Assembly (NCBI RefSeq): GCF_015207035.1
Contig: NZ_JADEXQ010000015.1
Span: 1 to 64,000 of the forward strand
Reading direction: 5' to 3'
DNA from: Romeriopsis navalis LEGE 11480
GTDB lineage: Bacteria > Cyanobacteriota > Cyanobacteriia > Leptolyngbyales > Leptolyngbyaceae
Length of the DNA: 64,000 nt
The translations under genes and the position numbers were made by a program. Every line of letters begins with the position of its first letter. Position 1 is the first letter of the stretch. The notes below the pieces were generated by a model. It was not told where the DNA came from. It worked only from the letters and a program-made list of their open reading frames with translations, and searched no databases. Positions 57,060 to 64,000 of this stretch are shown piece after piece.

Positions 57060-57092
57060 AACCTCTTTCCCGATCTGGGGAAGAGGTTTTTT
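57060..57092 (+). terminator. Rho-independent terminator of gyrA
   Basis: AACCTCTTTCCC (57060-57071) pairs with GGGGAAGAGGTT (57077-57088, one wobble) with a 5-base loop, followed by T residues. It also lies between convergent genes. Confidence 0.85.
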
Positions 57093-57165
57093 ATCAACTT
57101 GACTTACACAAACATTGCCAGACCAAAAATCACCAATAGCGACCTAATGTTTCCATACCGCTCAT

Positions 57166-60100
57166 CTATCCTTCTTGAATCAACCGCAACAAATCCTCGG
57201 TCGAAATTCGTCCACTGATATCCGTTCCTTCTAGCAAACTGCTGGCCAAATCGCGCTTCTGATGATGCAAGTCTACAATCTGCTCTTCGATCGTCCCCTT
57301 TGCCACTAACCGATAAATCGTCACCGGCCGCTGCTGTCCCATGCGATGGGCCCGATCGGATGCCTGATCTTCCACCGCCGGATTCCACCACGGGTCCATA
57401 TGAATCACATAATCCGCCGCAGTTAAATTTAGTCCTGTCCCACCGGCTTTCAGACTAATCAGAAACACATCACCCTCGCCATTTTGAAACGCATCCACAC
57501 GTTTTTTACGCTGCTTCACCGGAGTCTGGCCATCGAGGTACTGATAGGCAATACCTTGATGATCAAGATAATCCCGCAATATACCCAAGTGATCGACAAA
57601 CTGACTAAATACCAAGGCTTTATGGTCATTCTCGAGCAATTCCGTAATCAATTCAGCAAACATTGCTAACTTAGAACTAGGGACCTTAATTCGCGGTTGC
57701 ACCAACGCGGGGTTGCAGCAAGCCCGGCGCAATTTCATAATCGCGGCTAAGACCTGCACATGCTGGCCTGTCACCATCACATCTGGGTCGGTTAGCTTCG
57801 TCACAACTTCCTGGCGCAAGGCCTCATAGAACGCAATCTCCTCTTTGCTCAGTTCTACTGGCATTAGAATTTCGGTGCGGGGTGGCAGCTCGGACAATAC
57901 TTGGGCTTTCGTCCGCCGCAACATAAATGGTTGAATCAGTTTCCGCAGATTTTCTCGCACACGCGGGTCTTCGCCTTTCTCGATCGCCGCTGAAAATCGT
58001 TGCTTAAACTGGTCGGGCGTCCCCAGTAAGCCCGGATTGATAAACCGGAACAAATTCCACAGCTCGCCCAGGTGATTCTCGATCGGCGTCCCCGTCGTAA
58101 TCAGCTTGAATCCTGCTGGCAACTTCATCGCGGCTTTCGATCGTTTTGTCTGGGAATTTTTAATCGCCTGGGCCTCATCTAGCACCACTGTCTGCCACTG
58201 CACCTGCGCCAACATCGCCGACACATCGACCTGTTGCAACAGCCCATAACTACAAACTAATAAATCATTTGCACCTAAGCGATCGAGAATCACTTGGCGA
58301 TCGCCCGCGCCCAACTGCACCACATTCAAACTCGGCGCAAACTTAGCCACCTCACTGATCCAATTCATACAAACCGACAACGGCGCAACGACCAGCGTTG
58401 GTCCATCGGGCGATCGCGACAAAATCAAGGCCAAGGCTTGCAACGTTTTGCCTAAGCCCATATCATCCGCCAGACAAGCACCCACACCCCAATGCGCTAA
58501 CCGCGCCAACCATTCAAATCCTTCTAGTTGATATTCCCGCAACTCCGCCTTCAAGGTCACGGGCAACACCGGCTGATAATCCTGCGCCGCCTTTAACTTT
58601 TGCGTATGGTCATGCCAAGCCTGATCAGCACTCAGCCCCTCCAAGTCATGCAACGTATGGTCCAAAGCCGATGCCGCCAAAGGATGAAACCGCATCCCTC
58701 GCTCATACAGTTCCCCACAGCCGCGCAGCTCCGCCAACTGCTGCCGAAACCGCTCCGTCAAAGCCAAAAATTCACCATTACCCAGGGGAATAAATCGTCC
58801 CTGGGCTTGATCCAGTAACTCCAGCAATTCCTGCATATTCAGGACTTCGCCTTGATTAATTTGCAGCTCCCCACTCGCCTCAAACCAATCACGATCGCGC
58901 CGAATTCCCATCGTGAACTGTCCACCACCGACGGGAGGACGTACCCGCATCTTTTCCCCTTCTGGCCATTCCAACGTGACCCGATCGCCTAACGCCTGCA
59001 ACTCCAACAGCAGCTCAAGACAAGCATCTGGTTCGGCAATATACCACTCGCCATCCTCCGGCACCCACTCATCCAAAACCCGACAATCCTGCTGCACCGA
59101 CTTTGCAAGGGCAATTTCCTGGGCCAAATCCCGCGTCGTCTGCACCCGCTGCTGCTCAATCTCCGCCACCACCATTTGTCCGCCTTGACCCGGCCGAAAA
59201 TAGGGGCCACCCGCCACAAAGGGTTTGACCAACATTGACACTCGCAAACCACCATCGACCAGTAACAACTGCACATGGGGTTTAGCATCACAAGGCAACT
59301 TCGCGACATCCTCTAATCCGCCACCAATATCGGAATGGATCGTGACTAAACCGGCGATCGTCCCAATCACGGATAATACCCGCTCCCGCGCCGAAATCGG
59401 GACTTCTAGACAGTTCTCATCCCCTAGAATTTCCGCAATCCGCCGATGACTATCTTGGATCTTGATTACGCGCAATCGCGTTAACGTTTCCTTGTAGCAA
59501 GCCACTTTTTGTTTGACATCGAGCAGTGGTGGCGATAACTCAATCAGCAATCGATCGCTATAGTTGTCTTTTTTCACCAGCAACTCCGGTTCGGCGGCCA
59601 CAATCTCAACTCGCACATCCGGCAGATCTTCCCAAAACACTAATGGATGACCCACCAACTCCAATAGTGCCGTCATCCCCACCTGATAAACCGCATCACT
59701 CGCATAATAATTCGCGTTGTACTCCACCCGAATATGCTGACAAACCTGACGGTCCTGCGGCGTCAAATAGGCATACTCATCGGTTGATTTCGCGAGTCGC
59801 TTCAGGCCCACCGATCGCCCCTTACTCCAGTCACCTTTTGCCGTGAGTTTCTGCTCCTTCGGCGAAATCGTGCAACGCTCGCCCGCCAATTTAATTAGCC
59901 AGACCATGCGTAAGCCCGGCTGACTAGCACACTTGGCTGCCGCTTGTTTGGGGACAAGATTCGTCAGCGCCGTTAAACTCAACTCCCACGGTTCAGTCGG
60001 TTTGACGATCGACAGCAGCGAAGTTATCCCACTTGGTTCCCGCAGTTGTTGGGCACGATCGGCATAGGCACTATCGGTCTGTACGGCTGATAACAGTGTC

Positions 60101-61389
60101 GCACTCTCCATCTCCAGCCAACTGTACTCCCCAAAATTCGCCAGGTCACAAATCACTTCGACCCGCAACTCGGCTTTATGGGTAAAGCGCTTTGGCTCAC
60201 ACCAGTACAAACACAACCCGGCAAATAATGCATCCAAGCCCGACGCTTCGCCATACACATCGTTCACCAGCTCAGCGTTATAGACCATCTCTCCCTGGAG
60301 AAATCGAATCAACAACACTAACTGCGCATAAACCGCTGTGAAGCGATGGGGCTGTTTCCGCGTTGATAAAATCTCGGCATAGCTACGGGCCGCATGAAAG
60401 TCGTCGGGTTCACCACGTTTCACCAGCGCCAAGATAAAAAACACGCCACTCAAGTCATCAAAGAAAACCTTGCGCTTCCGCAATGGCTTTTTCAACACCT
60501 GATAGGCTAATTCATATAGCTCAATCGCCCGATCGGTATTGCCCCGCAGAAATTCCAGCCAGGCCCAATACTGTCCCATCTCACTTTGCTGTGCTGCGGA
60601 GATTCGTTTGAGACAAAACTCGGCCTCAGTCAGTTGATTGCGCAGGATAAACTGCTCTGCGCCACACTGTAAAAACTGATCGGAACAGGGGACGCCAGTA
60701 TCAAGACACAGATCTTCTAAACAGGAAAACTGGACCAGCATTGGCGCTAGCGATCGCATCCCCCCACGCAAGGCCGACTCCAGGACGACTTCGACCACTG
60801 ACTGGGGAAATGTCCTGGCCCAATCCGGATCGAACGGATTATGAAACACTAAATCCATCACTTCTTCCAAAGTCATGGGATTGACGGCATAGGTATAGTC
60901 TTCGAGCATTGTGATCAGGCGGGGCAGCTCATCTAATTGCTGCCGATAGATCGCCCAACGCGCGACCCGCAGAAATTGATCGCGGTTCGCAAAAACGATA
61001 TTGCGACTTCTGCCGATGTAGGTGAGCGGCAATGTTTCCTCGACCGCCTCCGCCATCGCTTCAAAAATGCCGGATTGCAGCGTTTCCCGCGTCAAAATCT
61101 CAACTAATACCTCATCACAGCGGTAGCCCCGTCCCTGGACTGGCAGCAACACCCCCTGCGCCAATAGTTCCGTCACAACGGGCTTGAAGGTGGCGCGATT
61201 AAACTTGGGATAGCGCTTATTCAAATAATGCAGCTCATTACAGGCGTCAATTACCTGCGGCCACGCCATTGGCTCATAGGCCACGGCCATTAGCTGCAAC
61301 ACTGGCTGCGCCTTGATCGGCAACGCCTGATACGCCTTGAGCAAATACGATCGCTGACGGGCAATTTCGGCAAATTGGTCAACATTCAT
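57166..61389 (-). CDS. SNF2-family ATPase with very long N-terminal region
   Basis: The product is 1407 aa. The C-terminal 430 residues are a complete SNF2 motor: motif I ADDMGLGKTLQALALIL (about 980), motif II VVLDEAQAIKN (about 1070), motif III with TGTPIENHLGELWNL, and in lobe 2 FSQFVDHLGILRDYL, DVFLISLKAGGTGLNL and DRAHRMGQQRPVTIYRL. The first 950 residues hold a winged-helix-like start (MNVDQFAEIARQRSYLLKAY), a TPR-like helical middle (ELAYQVLKKPLRKRK) and a beta-rich part. Bacterial SNF2 proteins of this size are thought to remodel or clear proteins from DNA; RapA-type recycling of RNA polymerase is another option. It may be co-transcribed with cruP (59 bases upstream on the same strand). 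Confidence 0.92.
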   Translation of the reverse strand: MNVDQFAEIARQRSYLLKAYQALPIKAQPVLQLMAVAYEPMAWPQVIDACNELHYLNKRYPKFNRATFKPVVTELLAQGVLLPVQGRGYRCDEVLVEILTRETLQSGIFEAMAEAVEETLPLTYIGRSRNIVFANRDQFLRVARWAIYRQQLDELPRLITMLEDYTYAVNPMTLEEVMDLVFHNPFDPDWARTFPQSVVEVVLESALRGGMRSLAPMLVQFSCLEDLCLDTGVPCSDQFLQCGAEQFILRNQLTEAEFCLKRISAAQQSEMGQYWAWLEFLRGNTDRAIELYELAYQVLKKPLRKRKVFFDDLSGVFFILALVKRGEPDDFHAARSYAEILSTRKQPHRFTAVYAQLVLLIRFLQGEMVYNAELVNDVYGEASGLDALFAGLCLYWCEPKRFTHKAELRVEVICDLANFGEYSWLEMESATLLSAVQTDSAYADRAQQLREPSGITSLLSIVKPTEPWELSLTALTNLVPKQAAAKCASQPGLRMVWLIKLAGERCTISPKEQKLTAKGDWSKGRSVGLKRLAKSTDEYAYLTPQDRQVCQHIRVEYNANYYASDAVYQVGMTALLELVGHPLVFWEDLPDVRVEIVAAEPELLVKKDNYSDRLLIELSPPLLDVKQKVACYKETLTRLRVIKIQDSHRRIAEILGDENCLEVPISARERVLSVIGTIAGLVTIHSDIGGGLEDVAKLPCDAKPHVQLLLVDGGLRVSMLVKPFVAGGPYFRPGQGGQMVVAEIEQQRVQTTRDLAQEIALAKSVQQDCRVLDEWVPEDGEWYIAEPDACLELLLELQALGDRVTLEWPEGEKMRVRPPVGGGQFTMGIRRDRDWFEASGELQINQGEVLNMQELLELLDQAQGRFIPLGNGEFLALTERFRQQLAELRGCGELYERGMRFHPLAASALDHTLHDLEGLSADQAWHDHTQKLKAAQDYQPVLPVTLKAELREYQLEGFEWLARLAHWGVGACLADDMGLGKTLQALALILSRSPDGPTLVVAPLSVCMNWISEVAKFAPSLNVVQLGAGDRQVILDRLGANDLLVCSYGLLQQVDVSAMLAQVQWQTVVLDEAQAIKNSQTKRSKAAMKLPAGFKLITTGTPIENHLGELWNLFRFINPGLLGTPDQFKQRFSAAIEKGEDPRVRENLRKLIQPFMLRRTKAQVLSELPPRTEILMPVELSKEEIAFYEALRQEVVTKLTDPDVMVTGQHVQVLAAIMKLRRACCNPALVQPRIKVPSSKLAMFAELITELLENDHKALVFSQFVDHLGILRDYLDHQGIAYQYLDGQTPVKQRKKRVDAFQNGEGDVFLISLKAGGTGLNLTAADYVIHMDPWWNPAVEDQASDRAHRMGQQRPVTIYRLVAKGTIEEQIVDLHHQKRDLASSLLEGTDISGRISTEDLLRLIQEG

Positions 61390-61448
61390 GAGCGAGGAGC
61401 GCCGAGAGATCGGAACACAGAGAAAACCGCTGAATCTATTCTACCGTC

Positions 61449-63008
61449 TCACTCCTGGGAATAATCCTGGCCCGATCCATACTTCCAAGCATCCAGCCGA
61501 CACTGCCAGTCATAGCGCTCTGGCGGGGGTAGCTGCTTGACCCAATTTTGCAAGCGATCGCCCACCATCGAAAGCCCCGTAAACCCAGCCAAACTGGCAT
61601 AATGGCCCATCCAGTTCACTAATGTTGGCACACCTACCTGGGGCAACAACTTCAGCGTCAGGGTTGGATGCACGATCGCCGTCCGGCCCAAGGTTTGCAG
61701 TAGCGGCAGAAACTGCACCACATCTTGCAAAAATGGCTTCAGCACAGGTTCACCCAATGCCTGCATTTCTGCAAACACATTGACTAACAGTTGATTAATC
61801 TGATCGGGTTTGGCCTTTTGGTTGACGCCCACACTCATTGACTTTTGGAATAGCCATGTGACCGAAAGATTCGGCTGGTAGGGCAGGAGTTTTGCTAGAT
61901 CAGTTTTAGTTAGTCGATCGGCTGCCACTGCCCCCACAATTCCATCGGTTAGCCGCCCCAGATGTCGCACCATTGCGCCAAATCCGCCAAAGCTCAGTGG
62001 CGACTGCAACCCACTGCTATCACCCAACGGCAAAATTCGATTCCAGCTCGGAGCCAACGGACTATTGCGATAACAGGGAAAGAAACCAAATAACGCCCGT
62101 TTAAAATCGAGCTGCTCTAATTCGACATTCTGGTACTGCGGCAACAGTCTAAAGTATTCATCAAACAGAAATTCTAAGGAGAATCGATCGGGGTCAGCAT
62201 CAATATAGGTAAACAAGTAAGTCGTCCGGCCATCACTTGCAGGAAACGCTTCCCAGAAATACTGACACTGGTGCTGAATCGGCGTAAATGAATAAATCAA
62301 ATCACCGGCCTGATTCTCGGCAAACCCCTCGGCACAAGTCCCCACGACCAAACAAACAGCATCCGGCTTCTGGCCCTGGCGAGCTTGCTTGACGATCGGC
62401 GAAAAATGCCCCATCACATCTAGCAGTAGCTGCGCTTTGATTTCCGCATTAATCACAACACCATTCGGATGCACATTCACCGATGCAAATGGCATATGCT
62501 CTAGTAGCTTTCCACCGGCTTCCAGAAATGTTTGCTTTAGCGTTTCTAATAGCTTGACTGGACTAACGCCAATATTCAAGACATCTTCAACCCAAATATC
62601 CTCACCGCCATCAAATCCGACCCGCACCGGATTAAACTCTGACGAAATTACCGCTTGCAATTCCGCTTCAGTCAGCAATCCCAATTCGACAAATTCTTGC
62701 AGTTCACGCCGCGAGATATTCCACTCCTGCACCCGACCCTGCAGTTCACCACGCTCCAGCAAAACCACTCGCAAGCCTCGCCGCACTAAGGACGCACCGA
62801 TCAAAATTCCCAGGGTACCGCCACAGATCGCAACGTCGTATTCGATCGCATCCAAAACTTCATCCGACTCATGCACCACCGTCGGCATCTCACCCACATT
62901 GCCCTGCCGCAAATCCGACCACAGATGGTCAACCCTACGCAAACCCGGCAGCGCTCCCGGCACTTGCTTCAAAATCGTTTCTGCCAAAGTTGCTTCTGCC
63001 TGACCCAC
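61449..63008 (-). CDS. cruP: CruP-type lycopene cyclase paralog, FAD-dependent
   Basis: The product is 519 aa. Start: GTG at 63008 with AGGGG six bases before. The dinucleotide-binding fold is near residues 58-85 (YDVAICGGTLGILIGASLVR, then RGLRVVLLERG). The signature GRVQEWNISRRELQEFVELG, close to G-R-E-Q-E-W-N-I-S-R in relatives, places it in CruP, sister to lycopene cyclase CruA. A second flavin motif is RILPLGDSSGLQSPLSFGGF. CruP is found in oxygenic phototrophs; cyclase activity of CruP itself is debated, and in plants it is linked to limiting oxidative stress. It is upstream of and same-strand with the SNF2 gene. Confidence 0.88.
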   Translation of the reverse strand: MGQAEATLAETILKQVPGALPGLRRVDHLWSDLRQGNVGEMPTVVHESDEVLDAIEYDVAICGGTLGILIGASLVRRGLRVVLLERGELQGRVQEWNISRRELQEFVELGLLTEAELQAVISSEFNPVRVGFDGGEDIWVEDVLNIGVSPVKLLETLKQTFLEAGGKLLEHMPFASVNVHPNGVVINAEIKAQLLLDVMGHFSPIVKQARQGQKPDAVCLVVGTCAEGFAENQAGDLIYSFTPIQHQCQYFWEAFPASDGRTTYLFTYIDADPDRFSLEFLFDEYFRLLPQYQNVELEQLDFKRALFGFFPCYRNSPLAPSWNRILPLGDSSGLQSPLSFGGFGAMVRHLGRLTDGIVGAVAADRLTKTDLAKLLPYQPNLSVTWLFQKSMSVGVNQKAKPDQINQLLVNVFAEMQALGEPVLKPFLQDVVQFLPLLQTLGRTAIVHPTLTLKLLPQVGVPTLVNWMGHYASLAGFTGLSMVGDRLQNWVKQLPPPERYDWQCRLDAWKYGSGQDYSQE

Positions 63009-63218
63009 GCTGAACCCCTGCCATTTAAAAATGCTGATCCATAGGTAATTCTAGTGGATTCCTTCGATCGTGGATATTCCGGCTCAACTTACTCCCGACT
63101 TAAACCCTCTCAGAAAAAACTATATATCGCTCGACACTTTCAAGTATTACGATGTAGTATATGTAATCTATTGTGCTTTATGGCATCTATCCCTGCCCTG
63201 ATGGGTGGGAGGATTTCT

Positions 63219-64000
63219 ATGTTGATTTTTCAGAAAATTGTGCTCTATTTCCGCAATTATTGGCGGATTGCGCTCTTCAGTATCGTGGGCATGAGCTTGT
63301 TCGAGATTATGGACTTGTTTGTGCCCTACGGCATCGGCCAAATTCTTAATGTGCTCTCAGGGCAAACCCTCGATCGACCCCTGGCCCAATTGATCGCAGC
63401 GATCGCCCAACTCGCCAATTGGCAAAACTCCCCCAGTTTCGCCCTCGGCATCATCGTTGGACTGATCGGGATTATCTCCGTCGGTCGGGCCCCGATTCAA
63501 CCCTGGATTGGCGGCTGGTTTCAGTGGGATGTGGCTTTCCGGGCTCGCCGTGAACATACCCGCAAATCGTTGGAAAAAATTCTCACTCTCCCGTTGGAAT
63601 ATTACGACGAAAATAATGCGGGTCGTGTTGCTTCTCGCGTTGCCAAAGGTTTATCCAACCACACCTGGACTTACCCCGAACTTACGGGCCAACTGATTCC
63701 GAAGTTTTTTCGGGTGATTGGAATTTTCATCGTCATTGCGGTGATCGATTGGCGGATTGCTCTGCTACTGCTGACCTTCTTTCTCGGTGTCCTGACCTAT
63801 AGCCTCCTGGGTCTCAAGCAGCTCGCAACCCAAGAGGAAAAGCTAGATAAGTACATGGAGGATACCGACAGCCGCACTGCCGAAATCATCACCAATATCA
63901 AAACGGTAAAGGCGTTTGCTACGGAAATCGATGAACTAAAGCGCCAACAAACGCGCATCGATCGTGAGTTCAAAGTGCTGGATTACCGTATCCATAAAGG
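63219..64000 (+). CDS. ABC transporter, exporter type, permease-ATPase (partial)
   Basis: The first 260 codons are present; the rest is beyond the window. The start is ATG 63219 with GGGAGGA seven bases before. The reading frame gives MLIFQKIVLYFRNYWRIALF with membrane helices at about 15-38 (FSIVGMSLFEIMDLFVPYGI), 70-92, 162-185 and nearby. After helix 2, PLEYYDENNAGRVASRVAKG is the type-1 exporter ICL signature, and RTAEIITNIKTVKAFATEID matches the second coupling region. The nucleotide-binding domain is not yet reached. It is probably a homodimeric exporter of lipid, peptide or drug type. It is divergent from cruP. Confidence 0.88.
   Translation, partial: MLIFQKIVLYFRNYWRIALFSIVGMSLFEIMDLFVPYGIGQILNVLSGQTLDRPLAQLIAAIAQLANWQNSPSFALGIIVGLIGIISVGRAPIQPWIGGWFQWDVAFRARREHTRKSLEKILTLPLEYYDENNAGRVASRVAKGLSNHTWTYPELTGQLIPKFFRVIGIFIVIAVIDWRIALLLLTFFLGVLTYSLLGLKQLATQEEKLDKYMEDTDSRTAEIITNIKTVKAFATEIDELKRQQTRIDREFKVLDYRIHK

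Noticed and set aside
62389-63003. 204-codon open frame antisense to cruP
   Set aside because: Ser/Thr-rich noise opposite a well supported gene.

Overview
The window is chromosomal DNA of a cyanobacterium. The evidence is a photosynthetic-type NDH-1 subunit (ndhF), a CRR7-family NDH assembly factor, a CruP lycopene-cyclase paralog, a large glutamate synthase without an adjacent small subunit, an LL-diaminopimelate aminotransferase (DapL), an RNase E that ends in the cyanobacterial PNPase-docking nonapeptide, and frequent GGCGATCGCC (HIP1) octamers. No plasmid, prophage, insertion sequence, CRISPR array, rRNA or tRNA was found. Genus cannot be settled from the sequence alone.

Layout. 1-9 kb: a frame-broken bestrophin remnant at the left edge, a secreted protein, a LapA-like membrane protein, an HTH protein with an acidic middle, a membrane-anchored subtilase, DUF2854 and CRR7 proteins, a receiver-GGDEF protein, dapL and a small conserved protein. 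9.5-17 kb: a STAS protein, a radical SAM/DUF2344 protein, rne with a roughly 420-nt leader, rnhB, and a Uma2 nuclease coupled to a 10-codon leader ORF. 17-25.5 kb: glutamate synthase, a 1-kb spacer rich in hairpins with a possible 60-aa gene, a phosphodiester glycosidase-type exported protein, and a mannose-isomerase-type cupin. 25.6-32.3 kb: an A-type Fe-S carrier, then the str operon (rpsL, rpsG, fusA, tuf, rpsJ) and a Lon N-domain protein. 32.3-38.3 kb: pheA, a DUF1997 protein, a Pro/Ala-rich lipoprotein, and pntA-pntB. 38.9-47.3 kb: a small heat-shock protein, dnaK, an orphan MazF-like toxin, an exported protein, thioredoxin, a GNAT enzyme with an overlapping GNAT fragment, a glutathionyl-hydroquinone reductase-like enzyme, a lipoprotein and a glycosyltransferase. 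47.5-64 kb: ndhF, a large HEAT-TM-NTPase-HEAT protein, gyrA, a 1407-aa SNF2 helicase, cruP and the start of an ABC exporter.

Most of the window is housekeeping: translation (str operon), RNA turnover (rne, rnhB), protein folding (hsp20, dnaK), redox and photosynthetic metabolism (pntAB, ndhF, CRR7, trx, cruP), and nitrogen and amino-acid metabolism (gltS, dapL, pheA). The strongest candidate for something undescribed is the 1180-aa protein at 50188-53730. It appears to be a membrane-spanning sensor, with about nine HEAT repeats outside the cytoplasm, one transmembrane segment, a P-loop NTPase and about six more HEAT repeats inside. A terminator-like hairpin sits in its leader. Other points worth checking are an RNase HII lacking the arginine of its GRG motif, a small tandem duplication that supplies a ribosome-binding site for a leader peptide before the Uma2 gene, the possible small gene upstream of glutamate synthase, and a cluster of short tandem duplications in spacers.
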